Assembly: GCF_032854445.1 (NCBI RefSeq)
Contig: NC_088306.1
Location: 10,442,193-10,506,192 of the forward strand
Origin: Liolophura sinensis
Taxonomy: Eukaryota; Mollusca; Polyplacophora; Chitonida; Chitonidae
Length of the DNA stretch: 64,000 bases
Direction: 5' to 3'
Part shown: in pieces, positions 22,976 through 37,900 of the stretch
Numbering within the stretch: position 1 is the stretch's first letter
How the letters are laid out: the number at the start of each line of letters is the position of its first letter
Translations under genes and position numbers: made by a program
Notes under the pieces: generated by a model
Database searches by the model: none
What the model was told of the DNA's origin: nothing
What the model saw: the letters and a program-made list of their open reading frames with translations, nothing else

Positions 22976-25900
22976 GTGAGTAAGATAGATCAAATCAGAG
23001 ACTAATGGCCACTGGAAAGTAGACACAAGACCAGTGTCAGTTTTCTGAAGCTTGCATCTTTAGTGAATCATTTCATTCTGATTTTGATAATAATTGTACT
23101 GGAAAAAAATTACTTTAGTCAAAAAGATTTACAGTATGTGGTCAGCATTGATGGCGTGAGGCTGTGAGCCAACAGTGATTGAAGTCCACTTACATGTCTT
23201 CCACCAATATGATTTGTACAGCCGTATATCACCTGTGGAAAAGATTGTAAGTAACATACTAGTACAGTTGGTGGTTCCCCCCTTTGCACAGATTTCCTCT
23301 AGCAAAGAAACTTTTTGCAATTGCGTAAGTGAAAAATTCATGAATTTAGCGTTAAACAACACTCAGATAAATATAACTAAAATCTGTTTTCTCATGCACA
23401 TTTTGTTTTTCTCTGTTTAGTAGAATTATCCAGGTAACGTTTCATATTAGAAGTGGATGTTAAGTTTTGTTAATTAGTTGATGGACACGTATATGCCATT
23501 CTTCAGTACATTTTTTTTTTTACCCTGGTTTTGAGGCTAATTGTCAGCATTTTGAATTTTCACAGGAGACAGGGTGGCTTCTGGAAGAGCGGGCAGACTG
23601 GTAACCTACACTCATATGCACAGGATGTTCTCGATGCTAAACAGACAAGGCAGCTTAAGAGCAAAGTAAGTATATCGACATGATGGAGATAAATTCAGGG
23701 TTTTCAATGATTCATTGTCTGCAGCATTGCTTTCGTCACATGGCCCATCAACATGTATAATTATTCACATGATTTTGTGTAATTTTGTAAGATGCAGTGA
23801 TGTGTACTGGACAGGCCTGGTTATATCCATAAAGCCCTTGATCAGTATTTTTTTTTAAGAAGAAAATAATTGAAAAGAATAGAAATCTGTACATGCAGGT
23901 TCTTTTGACAGCTACAACATTGATTTCAAATTGCAAAAAGAAATTAAGTGTAAAGTTATGGATTTTTTTTTTCTGTCAGTGGAATATATTAAAAGATTTC
24001 CTTGGAAAGATGGTATTAGATATATGAATGGTGATATGTGTCGCTGAAGGATATATTAGGCAGATCAGCATACATGAATAAACCTTTATGCTCAATTTCA
24101 CCTCTTTGTTTATTTTGCACAGGGTGGCAGTCCAAAAGTGAAAGTGTTGAAGGATGAAACATTGCGTAAGTATATTTGACTGTGCATACCTGCATACAGA
24201 TCAGCGTAAATTTTTTGTACTGGTTCAGTTCCGTGTGCATAGTGTTTAATTCCAGTCTGTAATTTCTATGGCGGATTAAATAACAATTTGGTATTTAAAA
24301 CATGCACCATTCATGCCATTTGCCAAAGTGCAATAATGATTGCCAATCAGTCCATTTCTTTGCTGATTTCAGATTTACCACACAGAAGTAAAGCCCCAGG
24401 GACCATCGGGTACATTGCCTCAAAGAAAGTGAGTCCTAAAGACAAGAGGAAGGGCCCCCAGTGTGGCCAGTGTGAAGAAAGAGGGGCATCAGTGGTGAGT
24501 TACATGCACGTGGAGTTATCTCATGTTTGCCATGTACATGTCAAGGTAATTTGCACCACACCTGATATGCTGAGAAATCAACCAATCTGTAGTACAGGTA
24601 TAAACTACTAAAGCTGTATGAATCTTAGTAAATGCATGTTCCTCTGCTACTGCTGCATGCATGCACATGGTGACCTACAATACATAAATGACCTAACATT
24701 TCATCCATGTCTAAGTGTTCTGCTGATCCTAATATAATTATCCCTGCTCTACAGTGTCAAATACAGACAAAGATGTTTCAACATGACTGGTGTACTTGAG
24801 CTGTACAACACTAAAGTGGATATAGACTTGCTTCAGTGCATGCTTTGAGCTTTAAGTTACACACTTTTCAAAAAGCAGGAAAAATTGTAAAGTACAGCGT
24901 AAAACCCCAAGCATACATACATACATACATACCCTGGTTCTTCTAGAATTTGAGACAGATATTAATAGTGTTGAAAGTAGAATAGTACATTTCTTTACGA
25001 GCCTTTTGGTAAAGTAAAGATATAAGTTTGTTGTTCATTAGATCTTTTAACCTTGTGAGAAAAAAGAAACTCCTGCTAGAATGTCATGTATATTGGCTAA
25101 AATGAGTGGCCCAGGTGTCCCAAATTTTAGCAGAAATAGGGTACCCAGAACAGGGAAAACGCAGTAAATCAGAACTGAAACGAAGAAGTGGTCTAGCTTT
25201 ATATGAAGGTGTCAGCAACTGTCAATCACAGCCGTACTCAGTTTCGCCTCCGGAGTTTCTTGCACTGGGGCCGATTCACAGCCTTACCATACCAGATCCT
25301 TTAATAATAAGATCTGCTGTTGGCCAATCTAAGTTAATTAAAACTAATTAATTATTTATAATTGAAAACAATCTAAGTTATATTAAAGGATGTACTATTT
25401 GTGACTGTTTTCTCCCCTCAGACATGTGCACAGTGTGGGGAGGACTACTGTGCTGGTTGTTTTGCAGCTTTTCATCTGAAAGGAGCTCTGAAGAAACATA
25501 GATCTGTTCCAATCCAAGTAAGATTATTACTTTAAAACAGTAATAATTAGGGTTATTTTGGATTTAACTGGGTTTTTCTGAGTATAACACAAGTTCTAAT
25601 GCTGAGACCATCTCAGGTTTGTATGGCTTGGAATACAGAAACAGGCATCTAATCTCCATCAATAAATGGAGACCATTCAGCTATATACAGGCATGCCAGG
25701 CTTCCAGAAAAAGCCAGTTTTGTGCCCATGATTCGGAGTCCTGAGAGCTGTTTTGATCGGCAACTATCACCATTGTTGTCATGACTGCAGACTATTTAAT
25801 TTCTGGACTGACCACTCGGGCCTTAGAAAAACAGTAGTTTAGAGTCATTTTTAGGAGAAAACTAAAAAGTTTTTCTGCGAGGACACATCCTAAATTGCAC

Positions 25901-28900
25901 ATTAAGAAATAAAAAATAAGAGCTTTATGTATAATCTGTTAAATCCGGTTTTATTGTTTCTCAGGCAAACACCCCCAGGCCGTGCCTTACTCCCCGACTC
26001 ACCCCTCCTGCCTCTTCAAGGTAAGCTATGTCAGTATACAGATTGTCATTCCAAGACTGAGAATCTTTCAGCTTTCTTTGCAATATAGATATGCCTTGCT
26101 CACAGTCACATTTCAAATTAGATATGGGAAGATGACAGTACTTTAGACTGAGAGAGAAATTTACATTACTTCAGTATTTGATACAAATTGCTCATTGAAA
26201 AAGGTTTTCTTGGGCATTTTATTGGGTTTACTTAAATGTTAACAGAAATTCACATTAATTTGGGTAAAACCCATACGTGCAGTTCTCTCCGAACGCTTCA
26301 AAATATTGGCAGTAGAGGTGGTTGAAAAAGCAGTTGAATAAGGGTATATTCCTGAAAATGAGACATTTTAAAGAAAATATTTATTACTGCGTAGTTAAAA
26401 ATTCTGTTTTGTGACTTAATTTACTGACATGCAGGTATTGATGTAATTGCATATCTTTCCAGTGCTCAGTTTACATCGCCGTATTATTTATGTGATGGTG
26501 TAACATGTAGTAAAATCTAAATTCACAGTACATCCTAAGTGTCTGATAACATGAAGCTTTAGTAACAAATCAAAAAAACTGATACACATACGTGTGGTCG
26601 ACATATCTTCTAGCTCAAGACATGACCACTCAGAGTATGAAGTAACATCTGTTTTGTGTTTCTGTTTTCAGAGACCTTGTTACAAGTCACCTACCAGCTG
26701 AGGGGGATACCATAGCTATTGGGAATGGGGTATGGAACTTCTGTGATGATATTTTATGTACATGTATTTAGCTTACTTTTAATAATACTATATTTATTTA
26801 TTTGATTAGCACATGTACTCAAGAATATTTCACTTACACGACGGCAGCCTGGCATTATGGTGGGAGGAAACCAGGAAGAGGATGAAGAGGGAAAACCATT
26901 ACCATCGGCAGGCTGCTGAAAGACCTTCCCATGTATGGCCGGAGAGGAGGCCAGCATGAGCTGGACTTGAACTCACAGCGACCGCATAATTTGAAGCTCC
27001 TGAATCCTTGCGCTATGCTGGTGTGCTAACCACCTCAGCCACAGAGGTCCCTAATATTACAATAAGTGAAATATTCCTGAGAAATACATGTACTGTAGTC
27101 TATGTAAAATGTACACGGGTCAGGGAGATAATTTATTAAACAAATTACTTCCGTTGTAGTAAAATATGACCACATTTTAATTGATTCACTAAATTCTCAA
27201 GTGTAGGTTTTGAAGGGTAGTTGAAAATCTGTGAGGCCTGGTTTGATGCAAACCATTGTACAATAAAGTAGATGCAGTTTTCAATCACAATGGTGCATTG
27301 ATCTTTTGATCTAATTCTTAAAAAATATTGAAATTTCTGCATAATACACACAATGTGGACGTAAGAAACAATTTTTTGACATAGTTGACTTCACAAAAAT
27401 AACTTCAGTCAGAAGATAACACAATATTTAAAAGAAATAACTTTCCTACAACAGGATGGGAATCGTAATAGCCCTGAAGGAGCTAGTGGATCATTCAGTG
27501 GACCTTCTCTACTGGCGGGAAATTATGATGAAAACGGCAGTGCTGCATCCTTCCAAGAGGCCTTGAGAGCTTGGAGAAGTGGTGATAGTAATCAAACAAT
27601 TGCAACGACACCAGCAACACCAGCCTTAATCAAACCTGCCCGGCCTTCAAAGTCCAGTTCAGGCTCACAGTCCAAGGTTAAACCAGCAGGTTAGTTCACC
27701 TTGACAGTCTGGGGCTGGATTTCCTCCCACGGAGTGTGATGTTAAAACCCTGTTTTTATTTTACGTTTACAATATAGATCTGTTTCAGTTTTATAGTTGT
27801 GTGGGAGCCCTTACTGACCTTTTCTATAAAGAAATCCATGTTGAATTATGTTTACCCTAATTCTTCAACTTTTTCAACCACTTCTGCAATCAATATTCTG
27901 AGAGAATTGTGGGGTGTAGAAAAACAATTTTTAGTTTTATGAAGTTTGAATTTTAGTACTGACACAAACACATTATTGTAATAGTGTCGTCATCATAATA
28001 ATTGTGAGCATAAATTCTACCAAAAAAAAGTGCTTCACTGGTTGAAAAGGTTCAAGATTTACAGTATATCCTGTTGCATGTCACATTTTGCTTTATAATA
28101 GATGTTAGAGGGGCCTTTTTATACTCATCCAGATTGGTCTGTCCAAAAAGCACATGGTCGATAACACAATTTGTCTTCAAATGTACTAGTAAGATAAGAT
28201 TAGTAATCACATTTATTTGTGGGAACATGTGCTGGTTGTGGTTGTTACTTAAAATTCGTTTTATGTGCTGTTCATCCTCTTGGTAAAGATGCCTACTGTA
28301 TTGATTCAACGAGCTTTTCACTTTCTACCGTTTATTTATTTATTTGATTTGATTGGATTGGATTGATGCACTCAAGAATATTTCACTTATACGATGGAGG
28401 CCAGCATTACGGTTGGAGGAAACTGGGCACTTTCTACCAGGCCGGGTAGTAAATCATTTGCATTGTCGCTAGGACTTGTTACTTTTGCAATGTTTTATCA
28501 CCTAGTGATAATGAAAACATTAACATTGCACTTACACTGTATATTTATCTCTTTTTTTTATTTTAGTCATAAGCGTGGAGCATTCCACCAGCACAGTGGA
28601 CACAAGGGGAGACAACTCTTTGGAAGTAGTGTTTCATGACCACAACATTTCTTATGCTGAGAGACTGTTACTCAAGAAACACCGTAAAACAGAAGTGGGT
28701 CAACTGCCGTACCGGTCACCCTCGGGGATGTCAGAAGGTTTTGGGGAGTGCCACAGCCAATCACCGGAGCATTATAGAGAGAGCTTCTATGACCAGGGTA
28801 AGATGGTGTGTCATTCTTTGTCCTTGTAATTAAAGGATGGACATAGTCTAGACAAGGTATTTTGAGTTCTAAGTTTTATGGAGAAGTTGTGACTCCTCTT

Positions 28901-31900
28901 CAGTTTGAAAGTCCTCTGAAATACTAAAACACTGGTTTATTTGTTTATTTGATTGTTATTTAAAGTCAAACTCAAGGGTTTTTCCGTTATATGATCATGG
29001 CCAGACGTAAGGAGGGAGAAATCCCTGGTAAATACAGGTTCTGTATTATCTCGAATTTACAAATTACAAATTCCTTGCCCAGTTATCAAGAAGATACAAG
29101 TGTGTGATTCAGTCATCATGTACAAAGTGTTTTTTGTCGTTTTGTTCATCACTAGCATTTGCGCAGTTATATTTTGTTATTTTGTTGAACTGCCAAATCC
29201 ATATGCTTTTCGTCATACGCCGATTAAATGCTCTAAACCAGCTGTGTAATCAGTGGAACATAATTGAAGGCCCATTAAAAGATGACGTGCAGAATCTTAC
29301 ATGAATATTTTTCTTTATAACATTATGATGACTTGTAACTGTAATTTTTATTCTCTCTATCGCAGAGGGTAACCTGGACACACAGAGGGGCCATGTGAAC
29401 TTCCAGACGTTGTATGATGCTGTCTGTACCAGTGGTGCTCCAAGTAGGGCTGGTGCTGACTCTGGGCTCTCAATTATTGAGTTACCTGATGTTCCTGTAA
29501 GTCCTAGCTATTGTGTTGCACATTTTAAATGCCAACATAATCGACACTTATTCGTTGGTAGTCTATAGACGGGATGAAACATCTGTTTTGTTCAACTTTA
29601 TGTGAAAGCTGCATTATCACGGAATTTAGGAATAATACTGCTTTAAACCAGGATAAACATGCATTTCTGTACCGCACGTATCTCATGCAGTAGCCAATTA
29701 GCACTTATCTGTTGTCCTCCTTTGGAAACAAGGCTTTTTAATGTGTGAATATTTGAATATCTTTTTGAGAATTTCCCTGATGCTTATCCTTTATCATCCT
29801 TTATACCTACATCTTGTGCTGGTGTATGAGAGCTATTCCCTGTCTCCTCTGAGCCTGGATTAAGAAATTGCTCGCCACACGTACTTGAAGCAGCTACTAT
29901 AGTCCATTTTCTTTTAGCCAGTCACCTATATTCCATTATTTGTACAATCTGTCGTACATATATTTGCTGCCAAAATTTCATATGGTCAGTCACATGTAAG
30001 AATACAAGCTCTACACATGGATTATGTTGAAAGCTTATGTTCTTACACAGAATGTGAATACCTTTTCTAATTCATAAGCTTCATTACAATGGCAAGAATT
30101 CATTGCCTCGGGTGATGTCATAGTTATTCAAAAGCAAGTGGCATGCTGAATGAGTTTTTGCCGTCCAAACCAGGTTTATGGAGTTTAACATTATGAATTA
30201 GAAAAACAATTTCAACTGCATTTTCCTTGCATTGATATAGACTTACAGCATATCAGTGTCTGGAGCTTGTGGTGTTTTTTATTACTAATAGAAGGCAATT
30301 TTTGTAGCGAGTATGACTGATTTTACTGACATCTGTAAATAAGCAACTGGCTAAAATTGACTTTGTGCTCAATATAGTGCTTTCCACCAGGCTTATAAGA
30401 TTTTGATTGATAGTACATGTAAATATTTTTGAAGTGTACACGAAATGGTTTTTATTTCTTAATACATCATATATAATGTGTTCATCCTATAAATGAGAAA
30501 GTCATAGTGAAGTGGCATGCGTAGTGGGCTTCAGTCATTACCTTATCAGGCCAATACAGTCCTGACAGCTACTTCTCTGATTTACAGTACATGGTTACAT
30601 AGCTGGAAATGATGGCATGAAAATGTAAGGGTCAGCCTGATGAATGAATCGAAGAAGTGTGTTAGTCAAAAGAATACGCACATTCTAACACAGTTATTAA
30701 GAAACAAAAAATATGCTTCAGTGGTGAAAATTTTATTCCTATTTTTTGGGGGCATATGTGTTTTTTTAAAGTACCTTTTCATGTATCCATTAATCTTAAT
30801 CTTGCATTCATTCTCTCAGTTTCTACCTGCATTAAATGGGATAGAGACCTCAGGGCATTGTCATGTTGAGGAAGTGGACAGTGTACCTGCAGATGTCCTC
30901 ATCAACAGGTGAGATAATTGGAGTTCCAGTGGAGTTCCAAGGAACAATATTTTCCTTATTCTAAGTTCCAGGTTTTCCCTACTTTATAACTGCTAAATTT
31001 ATTCATGATAAATCTCCTGCTGCTTTGTATGGCATGCTGAATGGTCTCACAGCAGTTGATCAGCCCCTCCTTAGTAATCGAGTTGCTTTGAATGAGGAGT
31101 CTTTAATAATTGCTGGGTACTTTGTAGTTGTTTTAATACTGTGGCCATTCTTGTTCTTGTACTCTCTAACCCAAAACCATGTTGCTGTTGCAGAAGTGCA
31201 GAATTACAGAATTTCTATTTAAACACCAATCAAACAAATAAATAAAAATATGGTGGGCCACTTTCTCTTTCTGAAAGTATGGTCTAAAATGTTCATTTAT
31301 TTCTTCTCTTTTTTTCAAAGGACTTCCAGACCAACACCCTCAAGAATTGCGTTCTCAGAAGAACGTGTTGACCACCATCCTGCTGGGATCCCTCCGTTTG
31401 ACAAGAGAGTTCCTCTCAGGGGACTGAATTCAGACTGCTCTATGAACATGCCCCCAAGTGGTTACAAACGCAAGGGGAGTAAATCTGCGAAGGTGCCGTA
31501 TGTAACAGAGCCAGAAGAAGTCATTTCCTTCAGTCACATTTCTCCCTCCCAGGTCACAGATGCCAGTCCAGATGAAAATACTGATGGTCTTGTTAACACA
31601 AAAGTGTCATCACAAACAAGTGCAAAAAGACCCAGCACAGCAAAAAGTCGTCCCCAGTCAAGAGCTCGCCCCAAGAGTACTAGCAGACCCAGATCCAGCT
31701 TAGCGTCCAGAGCAGGGTCCAGGGCAGGCAGTAGGGTTGGGTCTAGAATCTCTGTGTACGGGTGAGCTCGGAGGTGTTTTTACATTGTATGTAAACAGCC
31801 TTAGTAAATACTCGTTCACATGTAGTTGCAGATTTAACTTTAAGTTGGTGTATTAACGGCTTCAGATTTTTTGGGCCACCTGATTAAAATCAAAAACCAG

Positions 31901-34900
31901 CCTAATTGATTGTCTGTTGATAAGTTTTGCATATTATCATGGAATATAAATTTGACACTACATTGCAAACTTCTCAGCTGTATTCTTTCCAGTATTATAA
32001 CTGAAAACAGAATAGATGTACATTTTTTCCCATGTTTTCTCTTATACTATTTTTGCTATATACATAGCGATGACACTATAACATAACTAACTTAAGCTTT
32101 ACAGTTGTATTGGTTTTCTTCTATTTACCAGAGAGGGTCACCTCACTAAAGCTCCAAGCAGCTCTCTTCAGGCAGTGGCAAAGCTAGAGTTGTCTTCCCC
32201 TGCCACAGATTCACTGAATACAGCCTCCTTGAGTGGGTTTTTCTTGGCTGGTGTTCAGTCAACAACATCAGAGAGGGAGATAATCCCGACCTCTACTCGT
32301 GACAAGTCAAAGAACAGCCAGTATAAAATCAGTAACAGATGTAAGTGAAGCCTTGTTTCTCATAGGGGGCTGCGTGGCTCAGTTGGTTAGTGCACTAGTG
32401 CAGCGTAATGACCCAGGGGTCTCTCACCAATGCGGTCGCTCTGATAGCAACCTACGGAAGGTCGTGGGTTTCCCCCGGGCTGTGCCCGGTTTCCTCCCAC
32501 CATAATGCTGGCTGCCGTCATATAAGTGAAATATTCTTGAGTACGGCGTAAAACACCAATCAAATAAATAAATAAATAATTGTTTCTCATAATGGTTGAT
32601 GAAGTATAAACTTTCTGTCCAAGTCACAAAATATTTGTTTGATTGGTGTTTTACGCTATACTCAAGAATATTTCACTTATACAAAGGCGGCCACCATTAT
32701 GGTCCAAGGAAGCCAGGCATAGCAAGCTGGAAATTTACCCACGACCATCCGTAAGTTGTTGGCATCGTTGGGAAATAGTTCCAAAAAGTATGATTTCCTA
32801 CAAGAAAGATTAAAGACCAGCGAAAATGTTGGATGGAGTAAAACTTGATTACCTGTGGAACGAGACACATAGAGTGGTGGTACATGTAGTCTCTGAAGAC
32901 ATGGTAGAGCTGGCATTGTTCCACTAAATTCTTGTTTTATCAGTTCGAAAAATCATATCATTGATTTATTCTTGTTAATATTTGTGATAATGGCTCATAA
33001 TTGATGAGAATGTAAATAGTAACAGTGTACATGTATGTGGCACTGCGTGAGGCAATTCACGAAAACTGTTGAAAACATTTCTGTTTCCTTGGGATCTTCC
33101 CGGTTTCCTCCCACCATAATGCTAACCACCATCGTATAAGTGAAATATTTTTGAGTAAAGCATTAAACACTTGTTTAAATAAATAAATCAAAATCATTTC
33201 TGTTCTGACATACAGTGTTAATAGCAGACAGATAAATCTTTAAGGGAGCCATTAAGAATTAACACTTTCATTCTTAGATGTCATTGTAGATGTATGTGTC
33301 ATTTGATAATGTGTAATACACATAAGTTAAACGACTATTTTAGTTTCAGTGCATGTATCCGGTAATTAGGGTCCACGCTAGTTCCTAGCGGTACACCTCT
33401 TGAAATCGTTCAGATTATTATTATTATTATTATTGTTATTATTATTATTATTTTTAGTCACATCATAAGTTCTCAAAAACTATAAAAGGTAGAAAAACCA
33501 GTTGTATTCTTTCTGTCTTTTTTGCTTGGTCAGATCAAAGCCATCTAATCTCTAGTACTTTGCCAATTGTAAATGATGCTTGGCAGTGTAGGGTTCAAAT
33601 CCAGTACATCCCTTTACATTTTTTTTTTGTGTTTTTTACCATTATCATGAACTTTATAGACATTAGGCTACCAGAAGTTGTAAAAGTCTAGTCCTGTGGA
33701 CCCTGGCAATGCTGTTGGGCAGCAGCTTTTTTGAAATTTTTTTTTTCTGTGGAGGATGTTATATAAATTATCAGAACATTTCTTTTCTGCTCATTATCAT
33801 ACATAACAATACTGTTTCTACTAATTAATATCCATCAGTAAATTACATTGATTGTGTGCAATATCATGCTGGTACTGCCTGTCAGTACATCACATTTTTT
33901 TGTTTAACATTTCTGCTATTATTTCTTCATAAGTTCACACAACTTGTGTATTACATTTTTGAATGCCAATCAGTAAATCACATAATTTATCAGTAAAAAT
34001 TGGTTATATACTATCAGCACATCACAATGTTTTATGCTTGTTGTTGAATGGAATTATAACATATTTTATCTGATGTTTGAACACATGAGCAACAGCTCAT
34101 CAGTAGATCACATAATTTGAGAGAACATGTTTTCTTTCCGTCCGTCGCAGTGTACCAGATGGCCCCAAGGTCCTGGCGTCCAGACAGCAGTGTGAGCGAG
34201 GCAGCGGCGCCGTCTGAAGTTAAGGTAGAACAAAGGGAGCAGGATGGCGAACAGGAGGTCACCCTGTCATACACCTATAGCGGTCAGGTGACAGGGGAGC
34301 CTGTGCAGGTACACACAGGTCCTGTTAGTCCAGCTCAAGACTCGCTCAGCTTTCCTGTGAGGTAGGTGTGAATTCTTTGTTCTGATTGTATTGAACAGGT
34401 TTAGTTTTCTTTAATCAAATATGTCTCTTTTAATGTCTCTTTAATCAAACCATCTGTAGGCTAAAGTATGGGAAGCTGTTTTGCACATATTTTTCACAAA
34501 ATTTAAAGGATAATTTTTATCAGCGAACTTCATGGATGTTTTCTGTTGTTATTTTATTATTTCTGAAAGAAATATTTAATAATTTAAAGCTTCACTGACT
34601 GTGCAATGGTTTGCTAGTAATGACAGCTGCTTGCCTTAGCTGTACACCAATATATGGATGTGTTGTCATTTTTAGGCCACCTTCCACTCCTAAATCCAGA
34701 TCGGTTACCTCCCCTCACAGACGCAGGGTTATCTCTCCTAAAGTGCGTACAGGTGTCCAGAAGTCTCCGACAACTGCAGACACAACTGAGTCAGGGCGAC
34801 AGTCTCGTGCTATCGGTAAGATAGTCAGAGTGTGGACCACAAGATAAAAATAATTGGTTATGTTAGTTCACGGTAAAAGGAGATTGTCAGAATGAGGGCT

Positions 34901-37900
34901 GAATGGGTGACACTGGAGAACCAAATTTGAAGGTAGCCATGTTTGTCTGTCTACAGCAAAAAAAGAAACAATGATGGTAGCACCACAGAGACTAAAGCAG
35001 GAATAGGTAAATATACATCATAAGGTTTCACTGATAGTACAGTGGACTCTCTGAACGCCGACACCTTAATAAACCGACATCTTGTCAAAACCAACAGCAT
35101 TTCGTGGCCCGTTTTCTGCTCCATTTGACAGTAATGTTAATTGCTTTCAATAAACCGAGTCTTGTCCATTCTGAACACCGACAGTGGTTTGTAGTACAAA
35201 CATTTCCAGTGAGTACTAATCTGACGCAGTGTGACGTCCGATGGAGTCCAAGTTTGGCTTCAACTCGCCTGGTCGCCAGGTGACTGAAGATTAGTGGGAA
35301 GGGAGATAATCTGCTTATAGGAATTCTACCTACTTCAGCAGGTGGTGATCTCCTGTCTTGATACTGTACAATACCTCCTGCGGAAATCAGAGTTCAGTCA
35401 TGCTGTGAGTGAAGGATGAGTCTGTGACTGAATAATAATGCCTCAAACAACAGTTGCCGTAACAAATTCCCCTGCAATTGCACTGACAGCGTCCGACCAT
35501 GGAAAGGAGACCCGCGAAGCATCGTGTGGAGATGAACTTGTGTGATAAAGTTCAACTTATCCAAGCCTATGAAACATTCCTGAACAAATTAAATTAGCTC
35601 ACAAGTTTTCAGTTGACCCTTCAACTGTGAGTGACATCCTAAAAGAAAACACTTTTATTTGGACAAATATGAGAAGAATTCCAGTGGCGAGAAAAGGCAA
35701 TTTAAGAATGCTTGACCTCCATCACTGAAGAGATGATAGTCCACCAGCGCTTGAAGTAGCAACAATCTACCCTGGATCGATTTTTTGTAAAGTAATTATG
35801 CATATGTACTAAAGTATAGTACAGATCAGCTTCCTTTTCATAGTTTGTTGCTATGCATCACTGTGCTCTTTAACAAGTTTAATTAAACTTATATTTACGT
35901 ACAATACAGATGTTGTTGTTGCTGTAGGCTGCTTGCCCATGTTTAATACACCAACATCTTGTCTAAACCGACATTTCTGTTTGGTCCCGAGTAAGGTTGG
36001 CTTACAGAGAGTCTACTGTAGATAGATTAATGACGAAGCTATCAGCAAAAGATCGTGATATACCTATTCCTGCATTATCCCCTAATGTGGGAATACCACC
36101 CTCATTGTTTATTTTTGCATGAATACAGTAAAGTGCTAACCCCTTAATACGTCTGGTTGGAGATGTATCCACCTCTTTTGCCATGAAAGCAAACAAGATT
36201 GTCTTATTTAATAACTTCCAACCATTTGCTCAATCTGGTGGCCTCCCTGGCGGAGGTGGTTAGCGCGCCAGCAAGGCCTCTCACCAGTGAGTTGAGTTCA
36301 AGACAAACTGTGATTTCAAGACCAGTTCATGGCAGCAATGTGCAGATGGTTGTGGATTTACATGGGGCGCTTGAGTACAGAGTAAAACACCAATCAGATA
36401 AAATAGATAAATACAAAGTTTGCTGAATCTGACCGTGCCGACAAGAGTTTGTAACAATAAGATATGCGTGCACTACAATGTAACACTCACCCTGACATGT
36501 ATGTTTATTCCAGTGATAGATGGAGACAACCTGAGTCAGTATGATGAAGACAGTGAGGCAGTGTTAGAGGAACAGGACCAAGATGATGGGCAAACACTTC
36601 ACCAACTTGAGTGGGAGCTGGCCTCAGAAGCAGGCAAGTTCATTCACAACCATAATGTAGATGTCTCCTCAGTATGTCATTGAAGTGGCAAATGTCAGGG
36701 ATGTAAATAATTTGTTTTAAAATTTCAAAAACTGGATGAGAATTCACTAAACTCACAACTGGTGTGGCATTATTTGCACGTTTGAAGACCACTTCTCGCA
36801 CACCTATATGGTATGCATATCAATAGTTGATGGTTTTACTCTGGTTTCCGGTCGCTGTGAGATCAAGTCCAGCTCATGCTGGCTTCCTCTCCGGCTGTAC
36901 GTGGGAAGGTCAGTCAGCAACCTGTGGATGGTTGTGGGATTCCCCCGGGCTCTGCCCGGTTTCCTCCCACCATAATGCTGTCGTATAAGTGAAATATTCT
37001 TGAGTATGGCGTAAAACACCAATCAAATAAATAAATCAAATAAATACTACAGTTTCCTCTGCCCATAAAACTACCTACCTTTGTAGATAAAGTGAAAAAT
37101 TCTTGAGTATCTTGGCATTAAACGCCAATCAGATAAATAGTATTCATATATAATTGTCATGTTCTTGTTTTTTCCGACCTGTAGATGGTGGTAAACTGTC
37201 TTGTGTGGACACATTAATGCCTGAGGACATGGCGGATGACCTTGAAGATGAGGAGGTCATGGAGAGATTCAGCAGGCTTACTACCCCAGGGCCTGGCTAT
37301 GACATTGATGTTCAACTTAGGTATGGTATTACAGGGGTTTTATGCCCAGGGCCCAGATGTTTCAAAAGTTAAACCAGGCTTAAGTCTTTATACCAGTCTA
37401 GCAAGATTAATACAGGGCTTAACTGTGAATACACTTTTGAACAACTGGGTGATGAAAAGAAGTTAAATTGTACGAGGAATTAACGTGGGTGGAAAAGCTG
37501 AGTGATTGGGTCATTTTGAAGGGAAGGGAGAGGTAGGTGGAAAATTTGGAGGAAAGTTCATGGGTCAACCAAAACACAGGTGTCATTGGCAATGGGCTGT
37601 GTTTATCTTGTATCATTGATGGTCATCGCTATATCATCTCTCACAAGATGTGACTTACAGGACACTCTTCTGTGAAGTTTCGGTCTTGGCCCAAAGCTCG
37701 GCTTCTCAGCTTGCCTTAATCGGGGAGAGTGACAATTTGTGAAATGAAACCTTGAACCTTAAAAGATTTCTCAAACTTTCAATGCTTTAGAAATTAATTT
37801 ACTTTTCTTGTGCAAAGCAAACAAATGTAATTGCTGGAACAACCCGGTACAATCAAGAAGTTTGGACATTGCAATCTCTTCATCATTTCCCTCTTTCATT

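Noticed and set aside
32299-32505. Separate coding frame at a ZBBX exon end
   Set aside because: It reads from the exon into a SINE-1; the exon ends at 32340 by splice consensus.
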